Shown here in pieces: positions 26,642-35,285 of a DNA stretch of 64,000 nucleotides. The notes below the pieces were generated by a model. The model was not told the DNA's origin and searched no databases. It saw only the letters and a program-made list of their open reading frames with translations. This DNA is from Chloroflexota bacterium. Lineage in GTDB: Bacteria > Chloroflexota > Anaerolineae > Anaerolineales > Anaerolineaceae. The DNA lies in the NCBI GenBank assembly GCA_012797815.1, contig JAAZOK010000172.1:1-64000 (forward strand), read 5' to 3'. Each line of letters opens with the position of its first letter. Position 1 is the first letter of the stretch. A program made the translations under genes and the position numbers.

Positions 26642-27958
26642 ATGGCAGTATTTGATACTATACTCTCTTTGATCACATTACCGGCAATCGTTCTGGGATT
26701 CATTGCACTAATCGGTCTCCTTCTCCAGAAGAAATCAGCAGGGGATGTGTTTAAAGGAACACTAAAAACAACCCTCGGGCAATTGATCATTGGTATCGCA
26801 ACCAGCGCTTTGATAGCCGCTCTTTCACCCATCCAGCTCTTCTTTGAAACAGGCATTCCTTCAGGTGGATTTGAAGTTTTCACCACCTATGATGAGGGTG
26901 TGGTTGGAGCGGTTCAAAGCGCGAACCTGGCAAATATCGGTGCTGAAATCGCTTGGACGATGCTCTTCGGTTATGTCGTCCATATTCTTGTATCCCGTTT
27001 TTCAAAACACCACTATATCTATCTGACCGGTCATATGTTCTGGGCCTGTGCCGGCGCATTCGCGATCTTATTCCATTCTTTTGGTCTTCCTACGTGGGGA
27101 GTCGTTTTATGTGCCTCGATCGTTGATGGTCTTTATATGACCCTTGCTCCTGCGCTGGCTCAACCTGTTATGCGGAAAATCACCGGAAGCGACGAGATTG
27201 CCTTCGGTCATGGGCAAACGCTGTTGAACATGCTGGGTGCCTGGGTTGGTAAATTGGTCGGAAAACCGGAAGACTCAACGGAAAATGTCAAAATCAAAGA
27301 ATCATTCAATTTCTTACGCGACATGGCAGTATCGATCTCACTCGTGATGCTGGCAGTTTCCTTCATCGGCGCATTTCTGGCTGTTGGGCAGATCGGTGTC
27401 GCCGGCTTTGAAGAACAAATCAGCGGCGGGCAGAATTGGATCGTATACACCCTGTTGACCGCCCTTAATTTCACCGCCAGTGTCCTGGTGCTGCTGCAAG
27501 GAGTTCGCATGTTGATCGCAGAGATCACACCTGCTTTCAAGGGTATTGCGGAAAAACTCATACCGGGTGCAAAACCTGCCCTGGATTGCCCCGTGATCTA
27601 TCCATACGCTCCCAATGCGCTTATCTTTGGTTTGATCTCCGGCACCGTTGGGCAGGTGGTAGGCATGATCGTACTTGCTCTGATCGGCTGGCCTGTGCCA
27701 CTGCCCAGTATGATTGCAGCCTTCTTCGCCAGTGGATCCGGAGCCATTTTTGGTAATGCTACCGGAGGGCGTAAAGGGGCCTGGTTGGGCGGTTTCTTGT
27801 GGGGATTCGTCGGCTGGTTATTGATCAGCTTCGCATATAAATTCCAGGTATTCGGCGACCTGTCTGCATTGGGCGCCGCGGGCTTAGGATTTACCGTTCC
27901 CGATGTGATTGTCCCTGGAATTTTCCTCTGGGGAATCGCCAAGTTATTCGGTATCTAA
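26642..27958 (+). CDS. PTS IIC component, UlaA/SgaT type
   Basis: A 438-residue membrane permease of the ascorbate-type PTS family, with about eleven hydrophobic segments. The N-terminal LPAIVLGFIALIGLLLQKKS and TLGQLIIGIATSALIAALSP segments, and PYAPNALIFGLISGTVGQ in the second half, are typical of UlaA-like proteins. Although ascorbate is the classic substrate, the neighbouring LacD, GatZ and SIS genes argue for a hexose or amino sugar. The ribosome site is aggagga. A hairpin follows the stop. Confidence 0.9.
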   Translation: MAVFDTILSLITLPAIVLGFIALIGLLLQKKSAGDVFKGTLKTTLGQLIIGIATSALIAALSPIQLFFETGIPSGGFEVFTTYDEGVVGAVQSANLANIGAEIAWTMLFGYVVHILVSRFSKHHYIYLTGHMFWACAGAFAILFHSFGLPTWGVVLCASIVDGLYMTLAPALAQPVMRKITGSDEIAFGHGQTLLNMLGAWVGKLVGKPEDSTENVKIKESFNFLRDMAVSISLVMLAVSFIGAFLAVGQIGVAGFEEQISGGQNWIVYTLLTALNFTASVLVLLQGVRMLIAEITPAFKGIAEKLIPGAKPALDCPVIYPYAPNALIFGLISGTVGQVVGMIVLALIGWPVPLPSMIAAFFASGSGAIFGNATGGRKGAWLGGFLWGFVGWLLISFAYKFQVFGDLSALGAAGLGFTVPDVIVPGIFLWGIAKLFGI

Positions 27959-27968
27959 AACTCTCACA

Positions 27969-28001
27969 AAAAGAGAGGAGGGAGTATTTCTCCTCTCTTT
28001 T
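27969..28001 (+). terminator. Terminator after the PTS IIC gene
   Basis: A perfect 11-bp stem (27969-27979 with 27991-28001) with an 11-nt loop, ending in T residues, 10 bases after the IIC stop. The following SIS gene may then rely on read-through or its own promoter. Confidence 0.75.
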
Positions 28002-28136
28002 CATTTATATAATTTTGATGATGAACAATGAAATCATTCATATAAATAGACGTACATCTGTTGAATTATTTCGGATCATTCTGTACAAAAGCAGGTGAAA
28101 AATTAGTTTTCCAAAAGAGAAATGATGGAGTAAAAA

Positions 28137-28883
28137 ATGTCTGCGTTAACAAAAAAATATGTTGATTTGGTAATGTCTCTCCTCCAGAAGATCAATGATG
28201 AAGAAGATGCTGCCATCGATCAGGCGGCTCAATTAATGGCAGATGCCATTCAAAACGGCAATCGTATTTTTGGCTTCGGCTGCACCCATTCCTGCTTACC
28301 GATTCAGGAGGTTGTATATCGTGCTGGAAGTCTCATGCTGATCAACCCTATTTTCGCCCCGGGTATTGCCCACCTTGATGTTCATCCGACCACCATGACG
28401 ACAGGTCTCGAACAATTGACCGGCTATGCAAAAGTACTTTTTGATAACCAACCCATCCAAAAAGGAGATATCCTCATCATCATCTCGGTTTCCGGGCGCA
28501 ATGCAGTTCCTATCGAAATGGCAAAACTCGCCCGAGAACGCGGCATTGTGGTTATCGGGATCACATCCAGAAAATACACCGCAGGAGTTACGTCCAGACA
28601 CCCCTCCGGAAAGAAAATGTATCAATTTGCCGATGTTGTCATTGACAATAAAGTTGAAAAAGGAGATGCCATGCTCTCGCTGGATGGTCTCAGCACCAAA
28701 TTTGCATCCGCTTCCGGTATCACCAGCAGCGCCATCATGCACTGCCTTTCAGCCGCCACCATTGAAGAACTGCTTTCAAGAGGAATTACACCACCGGTCT
28801 TCATCGCTGCCAATGTGGACGGAGGAACCGAGCACAATGCAAAACTGCTCAAGGAATATCGCGACCGAATATTTTATGTATAG
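28137..28883 (+). CDS. SIS-domain protein, UPF0309-like
   Basis: A 248-residue single-SIS-domain protein. Loops for a sugar phosphate are FGFGCTHSCLPIQEV (about residues 45-59) and IIISVSGRNAVPIEMAK (about 118-134); the IGITSRKYTAG segment is typical of the UPF0309 group. These proteins are probable sugar-phosphate isomerases often found with PTS or ABC sugar genes. It is separated from the PTS genes by 178 bases and a terminator, but its content ties it to that cluster. The ribosome site is gatggag. Confidence 0.82.
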   Translation: MSALTKKYVDLVMSLLQKINDEEDAAIDQAAQLMADAIQNGNRIFGFGCTHSCLPIQEVVYRAGSLMLINPIFAPGIAHLDVHPTTMTTGLEQLTGYAKVLFDNQPIQKGDILIIISVSGRNAVPIEMAKLARERGIVVIGITSRKYTAGVTSRHPSGKKMYQFADVVIDNKVEKGDAMLSLDGLSTKFASASGITSSAIMHCLSAATIEELLSRGITPPVFIAANVDGGTEHNAKLLKEYRDRIFYV

Positions 28884-28898
28884 GTACATTTTTGAATG

Positions 28899-28940
28899 GA
28901 AAAGCAGTGTATTAAACCTATGCACTGCTTTTCTTTTTTA
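28899..28940 (+). terminator. Terminator after the second SIS gene
   Basis: A perfect 11-bp stem (28899-28909 with 28923-28933) followed by six T residues, 15 bases after the SIS stop. The T-tract runs almost to the ribosome site of the mobB-like gene, so the two genes are separate transcripts or linked by read-through. Confidence 0.88.
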
Positions 28941-28964
28941 ATTATTTTCCGCTACAATAGGAAA

Positions 28965-29411
28965 ATGAGTGCTTCTCAATCTAATCCTTTCATTTTAGGT
29001 TTTTATGGGCATTCCGGCGTTGGCAAGACTTATTTGATCCGCCACATCGTCAGCCGTTTAACCGCAGAGAAGCAGCATGTTGCTGTTGTAAAAATATCCA
29101 ATCAGTCGATCAACCTGGATACCGAAGGAAAAGATACCTACCTTTACGGTCAGGCGGGAGCAGAAACGGTAGTTTTCTCATCCACCAATGAGACGACCTT
29201 CCTGCTTAAAAAAGCCCTTTCCACCCGCCAGATCGTCGACCGCCTGCTGCAGCAAAGCAGCTATGATTTCATCTTCGTGGAAGGTGCGCTGGAGGAGTGG
29301 ATTCCCAAGATCCGGCTGGGCGATATCGATCTGCGTCCCAATACCCTTTCTACTTACGATGGCAATTTTGAAGACCTCTATCAAAAAATAAGACAAAACA
29401 AGCTCGAATGA
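28965..29411 (+). CDS. mobB: MobB-like P-loop GTPase (molybdopterin-guanine dinucleotide biosynthesis)
   Basis: A 148-residue nucleotide-binding protein with Walker A FYGHSGVGKTYLIR near residue 15 and the MobB-like segments VAVVKISNQSINLDTEGKDT and FIFVEGALEEWIPKI. MobB assists MobA in attaching GMP to molybdopterin. The protein is short, and the usual MobB histidine-rich KH..HD context is altered to KISNQSINLD, so it may be a divergent relative. The ATG at 28965 follows aatagg; an upstream in-frame ATG lies inside the terminator region and is unlikely. Confidence 0.75.
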   Translation: MSASQSNPFILGFYGHSGVGKTYLIRHIVSRLTAEKQHVAVVKISNQSINLDTEGKDTYLYGQAGAETVVFSSTNETTFLLKKALSTRQIVDRLLQQSSYDFIFVEGALEEWIPKIRLGDIDLRPNTLSTYDGNFEDLYQKIRQNKLE

Positions 29412-29424
29412 AAAGGAGATCAAA

Positions 29425-29580
29425 ATGAGCGAGATCCAGATCAAAGTAAATGATGAAGAAATCCCCCTGACCCAATTCCCGGCAGAGATCATCACCCAGA
29501 CCATTCTGGGCATGTTGAAAGCCCTGCGCGGTGTAGAGGATATCAAGGAGGTAGAGATCACCATCAAAAGCACCAAATAA
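29425..29580 (+). CDS. Small 51-residue protein linked to mobB
   Basis: A 51-residue acidic soluble protein starting MSEIQIKVNDEEIPLTQFPA and ending in a strand-like VEITIKSTK. It has a strong aaggag site seven bases before the ATG and starts 14 bases after the mobB-like stop, so it is almost certainly translated from the same transcript. The predicted fold is beta-beta-helix-beta by eye. I do not recognise the family. It is too short for standard gene calling. Confidence 0.7.
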   Translation: MSEIQIKVNDEEIPLTQFPAEIITQTILGMLKALRGVEDIKEVEITIKSTK

Positions 29581-29688
29581 AGGGTTTGTTTTTATTATAT
29601 TAACAATTCGTCAATGTCTAAATTGATGCAACTTTTTCTTGATTTTCTCGTTATATTTAATACAAGAATCTAAAGAAAGGAGAAAATC

Positions 29689-29859
29689 ATGAAACTCAGT
29701 CCTCCCACCAAAATCGTTTTTTGGCTCTCAACCATCCTGGGCGTCCTTGGGATCATCGGCAATTTCGTTGCCCTCCCTCTCATCGGCGGTTATGAATTCT
29801 GGTTGGTAGCCGCAGGGTTTGTCCTGCTATGGCTTGGAAACGCTCTTAAAGGTTTCTAA
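29689..29859 (+). CDS. Small 56-residue membrane protein
   Basis: A 56-residue peptide with two hydrophobic helices (about residues 9-26 and 33-52) joined by a short PLIGGYEFW loop, with a basic start (MKLSPPTKIVFW). A perfect aaaggag site precedes the ATG. It is probably a small inner-membrane protein of unknown function. It stands alone between the mobB pair and a terminator. Confidence 0.65.
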   Translation: MKLSPPTKIVFWLSTILGVLGIIGNFVALPLIGGYEFWLVAAGFVLLWLGNALKGF

Positions 29860-29895
29860 AACAATTCATTCTAAGCAATATTAGTGTTATAAAGA

Positions 29896-29926
29896 AAAGG
29901 CCGTCACATTATTGTGGCGGCTTTCT
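29896..29926. terminator. Terminator between small membrane protein and proA
   Basis: Stem aaggccgtcaca/tgtggcggcttt with one mismatched position and a 4-nt loop, T-rich on the plus strand (tttcttgtt). It lies between convergent genes and can serve both. Confidence 0.75.
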
Positions 29927-29932
29927 TGTTAA

Positions 29933-31195
29933 TCAAGTACGGGTATGGTAATTTCCTTTTACCACCCATTTATAAGTGGTCAATTCTGGCAGTGCCATAG
30001 GACCGCGCGCATGCAAGCGCTGGGTTGAAATTGCCACCTCCGCTCCCAACCCCAACTCCGCACCATCCGTAAAGCGGGTGCTGGCATTCACATATACCAC
30101 CGCTGAATCGACCACCCGCAAGAAATGAGCAGCATTGGTATCCTTTTCTGTCATGATACCGTCAGAATGACCGGTGCTGTGTTCTCCGATAAATGCAATT
30201 GCTTCGTCCACATCCCGCACCACTTTCACACCCAAATCCAGTGAAAGCCATTCACGATCATAATCACCTTCAGATATTGGTCGTATATACTCCGATGGAT
30301 CAATCACCCATTGCTGTAGCACGTCAGAGGGAATGTGCAGGGTTACTTTTTCTTGTGCCATTCGTTCGATCAGGCTTTGTAAAAAGGTGTGCGTGATCTT
30401 CTCATGCAGCAACACGGTGTCCAGTGCATTACAAACAGTGGGACGCTGTATTTTGGCGTTGGTGATCACTTCCAACGCGCGGGGCAGATCGGCACTTGCA
30501 TCGATAAATAAATGACAAATTCCGATGCCGCCTGTGATGACCGGGATGAGGCTGTGCTCACGGCAGTAAGTATGCAGGGCTGCCCCTCCACGGGGGATGA
30601 GCATATCAACATAGAGATACATTTTTAATAATTCATCGACCAGCCCTCTATCCGGATTATCAATGAATTGCACCACTCCTTCCGGCATGCCATGGTGTTT
30701 CAAAGCTGCACGAATACAGCCGACCAGGACTGCATTGGTGCGCAATGTTTCTTTTCCTCCCCGCAGGATGACCGCGTTGCCCGATTTGATCGCCAGGGCA
30801 GCTACATCAATGGTCACATTGGGGCGCGATTCATAGATCACCGCCAGTACTCCCAGCGGGACGCGTTGTTTATAGATCTGCAATCCATTAGGCAACTCTT
30901 TTTGATCGAATTGTTGATCGAGCGGGTCCGGCAAGGTAGTAATCGCCCGTACACCGTCTGCCATGGCAGCAATGCGTTTCTCATCAAGTTTGAGTCGTTC
31001 CAACATAGCAGGGTTCAGTCCATTGGATTCCGATTCTGCATAATCTACCAGATTTTGTTCCAGGATAGCAGTTTGTTTATTTTTTAAAACATCAGCTAAA
31101 GTGAGCAAGATCTGATTGCGCTGATGAGAAGTGGTTTGGGACAGATCGCGTGACGCTGTTTTTGCTTGCCGGCATATTTCAAGGATCGGCATCAT
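29933..31195 (-). CDS. proA: Gamma-glutamyl phosphate reductase
   Basis: A 420-residue NADPH-dependent aldehyde-dehydrogenase-fold enzyme making glutamate 5-semialdehyde, second step of proline synthesis. Seen are the VPLGVLAVIYESRPNVT segment (about residues 110-126), NAVILRGGKE, and the catalytic cysteine in RPTVCNALDTVLLHE. The C-terminus AEVAISTQRLHARGPMALPEL is typical. It follows proB by two bases, the same transcript. Length is normal. Confidence 0.97.
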   Translation of the reverse strand: MMPILEICRQAKTASRDLSQTTSHQRNQILLTLADVLKNKQTAILEQNLVDYAESESNGLNPAMLERLKLDEKRIAAMADGVRAITTLPDPLDQQFDQKELPNGLQIYKQRVPLGVLAVIYESRPNVTIDVAALAIKSGNAVILRGGKETLRTNAVLVGCIRAALKHHGMPEGVVQFIDNPDRGLVDELLKMYLYVDMLIPRGGAALHTYCREHSLIPVITGGIGICHLFIDASADLPRALEVITNAKIQRPTVCNALDTVLLHEKITHTFLQSLIERMAQEKVTLHIPSDVLQQWVIDPSEYIRPISEGDYDREWLSLDLGVKVVRDVDEAIAFIGEHSTGHSDGIMTEKDTNAAHFLRVVDSAVVYVNASTRFTDGAELGLGAEVAISTQRLHARGPMALPELTTYKWVVKGNYHTRT

Positions 31196-31197
31196 GC

Positions 31198-32316
31198 TTA
31201 ACCTCCTTTGCCCTTCAAGAACACCAGATCATCGCGATGGATCAACTCTTCGGCGTATAAGTACCCCAACGCTGATTCGATCTGGTTGGTGTGCATCCCC
31301 TTGACACGCGCGATCTCATCTGCCGCATAGGCACAACGCCCCAGCGCGCAGGGTTTACCGCCCTGATCGAACACATAGATCACATCACCACGTTGGAATT
31401 CCCCGCGCACAGCCCGCACCCCCACCGGTAGCAAACTACCGCCTTTTTGCAATGCCTTCAACGCCCCCTCGTCGATCTCCACGCCTACCCCCGTTTGTGC
31501 GCTCGCCAGCAAATAGCGCTTGCGGTTTTCCATTTTATCTTCCAGGGGATAGATCCAGGTACCAGGTGTATCCCCATCCATGATCTGTTGCAAGATATTT
31601 TCATTCCCGCCATACGCGATAACCACGGTGGTGCCGCTGCGACGCGCTACTTCAGCCGCCTGCAGTTTGGTCAGCATACCCCCTGTACCCAATCCGGAAT
31701 TGGAACCGCTAACCGCATTCCAAATAGAGGGGGAAATCTCCGCTTCTCTGATCTCTTTGATGAGCCCGGACCGTTTATCCGCCGGATTGCCGTCATATAA
31801 TCCATCAATGTCGGTCAATAAAAGCAGCAGGTCCGCTTCCAGCATGGTCGCCACCAGGGCTGACAGATTGTCATTATCCCCAATCCCGATCTCGTCGGTG
31901 GCAGTGGTGTCATTCTCATTGACGATCGGCAGCACCTTATTTTCAAGCAGCGTCTCCAGCGTACCACGCGCATTGATATAGCTCTTGCGGTTGGTGATAT
32001 CCGTACGTGTGAGCAATACCTGTCCCACATGAATGCCATACATAGAAAAGATCTGTTCATAGATCGCCATCAGGCGCGGCTGCCCTACGGCTGCCAACAT
32101 CTGTTTGGCGGGAATATGTTTGCCCAGGTTGGGGAAATTGAGCGCCTCTTTACCGGCAGCAATGGCTCCTGAAGAAACCAGCACCGTTTGACAGTGTCGC
32201 TCCTGCAATACTTTAATCTGTCTGGCAAATTCCACGATACGTGGATAATGCAATGCACGCGAACCACCGGTAAGCGTAGACGTGCCAACCTTGATAATTA
32301 TCCGCTGATAATGCAT
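31198..32316 (-). CDS. proB: Glutamate 5-kinase with PUA domain
   Basis: A 372-residue enzyme that phosphorylates glutamate in the first, feedback-inhibited step of proline synthesis. The amino acid kinase domain (residues about 1-255) shows IIIKVGTSTLTGG, VLVSSGAIAAGKEAL, PIVNENDTTATDEIGIGDND and GTGGMLTKLQAA; the PUA domain occupies about residues 275-355. It is the first gene of the proBA pair and is followed by proA two bases later. Confidence 0.97.
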   Translation of the reverse strand: MHYQRIIIKVGTSTLTGGSRALHYPRIVEFARQIKVLQERHCQTVLVSSGAIAAGKEALNFPNLGKHIPAKQMLAAVGQPRLMAIYEQIFSMYGIHVGQVLLTRTDITNRKSYINARGTLETLLENKVLPIVNENDTTATDEIGIGDNDNLSALVATMLEADLLLLLTDIDGLYDGNPADKRSGLIKEIREAEISPSIWNAVSGSNSGLGTGGMLTKLQAAEVARRSGTTVVIAYGGNENILQQIMDGDTPGTWIYPLEDKMENRKRYLLASAQTGVGVEIDEGALKALQKGGSLLPVGVRAVRGEFQRGDVIYVFDQGGKPCALGRCAYAADEIARVKGMHTNQIESALGYLYAEELIHRDDLVFLKGKGG

Positions 32317-32383
32317 AGCGTCCTCCCGATAATTCCCTCTAGTATATCAAAAGCGCCATGTTAATAGGATTGTTTTGAACAAC

Positions 32384-32411
32384 AAAAAAGGGTCAGGGAA
32401 AACCCTGACCC
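32384..32411 (-). terminator. Terminator of the AOR-VOC operon
   Basis: A perfect 9-bp stem (gggtcaggg 32390-32398 with ccctgaccc 32403-32411) and aaaa loop, followed on the minus strand by a six-T run. It sits 21 bases after the VOC gene stop. Confidence 0.88.
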
Positions 32412-32431
32412 CGCCCTCCTTGGCGATGATC

Positions 32432-32974
32432 TCAATTTTGTATATCAGGGAAGACCTTTTCAGGCGGCACCCGGTTTTGGGGACGTTCAATGAATTCGAT
32501 GCTCACTCCCAGATCCCTCTCGGTATCCAGATATGCAAAATGTCCATCCCCATCCAATCCAAAACCAGCTCCATCCATGGTCATGGTCAATCCGGCAACA
32601 GTCGCATCTTGCAGAGCCCTATCCATATTCGCCACTACCAACCCGATATGGTGCACTCCATAACCATGCTCGTGCACAAAATCAGCATATACAGATTTCC
32701 CCTCCACGGGTTGGATCAATTCAATACGGGTAGATCCAAAATACGACAGCGCAATACGCATGGCATAATCAGCTGGCTTCCCGTGGTAGGTCATGTGCTT
32801 CAATAAAGGTTTTTTATAGGTATAGAAATGCCAGGGACCTACTCCAAAGAGCTGCGTATAACGATGGGCGGTCTTTTCCACATCTGGTACGATGATGGCG
32901 ATCTGCGTAACGCCCTGGTGGGTATATTCTGCTAATGGTGCGGCGGATTCTTCATGCGAGGCAATTCCATTCAT
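32432..32974 (-). CDS. VOC-superfamily protein (glyoxalase/epimerase-like)
   Basis: A 180-residue protein with two beta-alpha-beta-beta-beta units, like methylmalonyl-CoA epimerase. Metal-ligand candidates are His25-like Q in QGVTQIAIIVPDVEK, E in STRIELIQPVEG, H in YGVHHIGLVVANMDRAL and E in VSIEFIERP. The first typical His appears replaced by Gln in the leading strand, which would be an odd feature if true. Its ATG overlaps the stop of the aldehyde:ferredoxin oxidoreductase by 4 bases, so it is translationally coupled and may act on the aldehyde or acid handled by that enzyme (inference). Confidence 0.85.
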   Translation of the reverse strand: MNGIASHEESAAPLAEYTHQGVTQIAIIVPDVEKTAHRYTQLFGVGPWHFYTYKKPLLKHMTYHGKPADYAMRIALSYFGSTRIELIQPVEGKSVYADFVHEHGYGVHHIGLVVANMDRALQDATVAGLTMTMDGAGFGLDGDGHFAYLDTERDLGVSIEFIERPQNRVPPEKVFPDIQN

Positions 32975-34842
32975 GTATCATTTCCTTCCTTATCTAACCC
33001 CACCTGTTCTAATTTTTCCGGTGAAGGATAGCCGTCTTCCCAATTCCACTGGCGATGCCGGTAATACTCTTTCAACATGGGTTCCAGTTCACAAATTTTC
33101 CCTTCAGCAGGTCCTTCGGGTACGGCTTCCTTTAAATAGCGCTCCGGTAATGTGTCATCCGCGGGGGTGATGCCACGCTGCAAATTTGCAATTCTCTCGA
33201 GATTGGAGATCCTCTCCCCCACATTATACAAAGAATCTGCGCTATAGTTCGCTCCGGTGGCGCTGTTCAAAACACCGATCAGTGCTTCCGGGAAGCCCAG
33301 GTCTGCACGCGTCATGAACTTGCAGGTACCCAACGAATCTCCGAAGGCATGCATGTCTTCCAAAAACGCTCCGGCATTTCCTTTACCGGTCGTACCAAAA
33401 CGCTCTCCAATAGCAGTAGTACCGGAGATACGGATCATGCTGGCATCATCCATGCCACCATATTCAAAATTTCCATAAGCGCGCATGTGGCAGGCTCCAC
33501 GGCTGGAGGTGGCATACCCCAATCCCCAGGAGGGCTGTCCGCGCGGATCGGTTGCCACTGTCTCCAGCCCTTTGACATGCAGGGCATAGCGGGCAGCATC
33601 CGCACCCCATTCCTGTGCACAAGCCCGCACACCTCCGGCAAGTTGCGCACCAAATCCCTGTTTTTTACCGATCCGTTCGATCAACGGGATGATTGCATCT
33701 TTATTCCCCCAGGTTAATTCCAATCCATCGCAATCCTGAGAAGTGATTATCCCCCGCTGGTAGCATTCCATGGCAAAAGAAATGACCGCCGGAGTTGAAA
33801 TGGTATCCAGCCCATAGCGATTGAGATCATCATGGGCGCGTAAAATGGCATCCATCTCGTGCATTCCACAACGTGCGCCTAACTCTTTGAAGGTCGATGC
33901 ATTCACGCTATCGCTGTACAGGTTCTTGAATTTTCCGGACTGCACAGTGTAGATAGACCAACACGGCATGCAACAGCCAATACAGGCGCGCATACCGATC
34001 TTGAATTTCTCGTTGTAGTACTCGGCACTGATCTGGTCAATAAACTCAAAAGCTGTTTTTTGAGCATTATAGGTGGTCAGCGCCCCGGCTTTGTTATAGC
34101 GCGTCAGGGCACCATAGGTGCCTGATTTCCAGCGGCTGGCAAAGTATTTCTTTACGGCAGCTTTCTGCAACGTCTGGCATTCCTGCCAAAAAGACTGCGG
34201 ATCATAGATTGGAACACTACCGGAGCCATAGACCGCCACCGCTTTGAGATTCTTGCTGCCCATCACTGCCCCCAAACCACCCCGTCCGGCGGACCGCACT
34301 CGATCGACCATGATAGTCGATATCGCAACTCCCTTCTCTCCGGATGGACCGATAGAAGCGATGGACAGGCGTGATTCGCGATTATCAACTCGTATGGCAT
34401 GTTCGGTCTCAAAGACATCTTTGCCCCAGTAACAACTGGCATCTTTGAGCTCAATACCCTCATCGCTTATCAAGATATAAATGGGTTTTGCAGATCGACC
34501 GGTCACCACCAGCGCATCCAAACCGGCTCTTTTCAACTTCGTCCCAAAACTCCCTCCCACACTGCCGATCGAAAATATGCCCGTTTCGGGTGCCACCGCT
34601 CCGATTTCCGTTCGGGAAGAGGTGGGCACAATGGTGCCGGTCAACGGTCCGGTGGCAAAAGCCAGCAATGCTTGTGGGTCCAACGGATGCAGATCGACGG
34701 GCATCACATCCACCAACCAGCGGGCTATAAAACCACGCCCCCCGATGTAACGTTCTTTCAATCTCTCATCGAGTAATTCAATGGAAACGGTGTGCTCCGT
34801 CAGATCAATCCGGGCAACCTTATCACAATATCCCCCATTCAT
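32971..34842 (-). CDS. Aldehyde:ferredoxin oxidoreductase family tungsten/molybdenum enzyme
   Basis: A 623-residue AOR-family enzyme that oxidises an aldehyde to an acid with ferredoxin as acceptor, oxygen-sensitive and cytosolic. The N-terminal part has YIGGRGFIARWLVD and GPLTGTIVPTSSRTEIG, contacts for the bis-pterin cofactor. The 4Fe-4S ligands are seen as CxxCxxxC in ACIGCCMPCWS, with the later cysteine in DSLGTCKFM. The start was set at the ATG following ggaga (34842), since upstream codons lie in the ferredoxin gene. The substrate is unknown; the cofactor could be W or Mo. Confidence 0.95.
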   Translation of the reverse strand: MNGGYCDKVARIDLTEHTVSIELLDERLKERYIGGRGFIARWLVDVMPVDLHPLDPQALLAFATGPLTGTIVPTSSRTEIGAVAPETGIFSIGSVGGSFGTKLKRAGLDALVVTGRSAKPIYILISDEGIELKDASCYWGKDVFETEHAIRVDNRESRLSIASIGPSGEKGVAISTIMVDRVRSAGRGGLGAVMGSKNLKAVAVYGSGSVPIYDPQSFWQECQTLQKAAVKKYFASRWKSGTYGALTRYNKAGALTTYNAQKTAFEFIDQISAEYYNEKFKIGMRACIGCCMPCWSIYTVQSGKFKNLYSDSVNASTFKELGARCGMHEMDAILRAHDDLNRYGLDTISTPAVISFAMECYQRGIITSQDCDGLELTWGNKDAIIPLIERIGKKQGFGAQLAGGVRACAQEWGADAARYALHVKGLETVATDPRGQPSWGLGYATSSRGACHMRAYGNFEYGGMDDASMIRISGTTAIGERFGTTGKGNAGAFLEDMHAFGDSLGTCKFMTRADLGFPEALIGVLNSATGANYSADSLYNVGERISNLERIANLQRGITPADDTLPERYLKEAVPEGPAEGKICELEPMLKEYYRHRQWNWEDGYPSPEKLEQVGLDKEGNDT

Positions 34843-35153
34843 GGGCGTTTCTCCTTCACCGCAATGGGGACCGGATTCCAGTCCGAGTTCGCCATCAACC
34901 TGCCCCAATCCTCTTGAGCAGCCAGATGCAAAACACCCGGTGAGCATACCTGAATGCACCACTCATCACATTCCTCCCACATGCAAGCTTGATCAACCAG
35001 CGGTTGAGAGGTTCCAAATTGCGGATGTGTCAGGATCGAGATCAATGATTCTTTTTCTCCACAACCCCCTTCCCGCATCAGGGAACATGCCATCACACAT
35101 AATTGACAGCCCGTACAGCGGTTCAACTGATAAAACAAATATTTTCCATCCAT
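34839..35153 (-). CDS. 4Fe-4S ferredoxin-like electron-transfer subunit
   Basis: A 104-residue iron-sulfur protein. A first cluster motif is C13-x2-C16-x2-C19-x3-C23 (NRCTGCQLCVMACS). A second group, C57-x4-C62-x3-C66-x3-C70, gives enough cysteines for another cluster, like the HycB/DmsB class in shortened form. The ATG at 35153 is favoured over an upstream TTG. Its end overlaps the AOR gene by 4 bases, so it is the natural electron acceptor of that oxidoreductase. Confidence 0.88.
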   Translation of the reverse strand: MDGKYLFYQLNRCTGCQLCVMACSLMREGGCGEKESLISILTHPQFGTSQPLVDQACMWEECDEWCIQVCSPGVLHLAAQEDWGRLMANSDWNPVPIAVKEKRP

Positions 35154-35225
35154 TCCAATTCCTCTTCTCAATAATAATAAAGTCGTGCTTGAACCACTAT
35201 TATTATAGTCGTTTCAGTAGATCAA

Positions 35226-35262
35226 AAAACAGGGATGCTACCAGAATTGGCATCCCTGTTTT
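35226..35262 (-). terminator. Terminator of the exopolysaccharide operon
   Basis: A perfect 13-bp stem (35226-35238 with 35250-35262) with an 11-nt loop, running into T residues on the minus strand. It lies 23 bases after the last gene of the exopolysaccharide operon and upstream of the ferredoxin gene. Confidence 0.87.
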
Positions 35263-35285
35263 CATTTTATTTATGCTCTCTGCTT

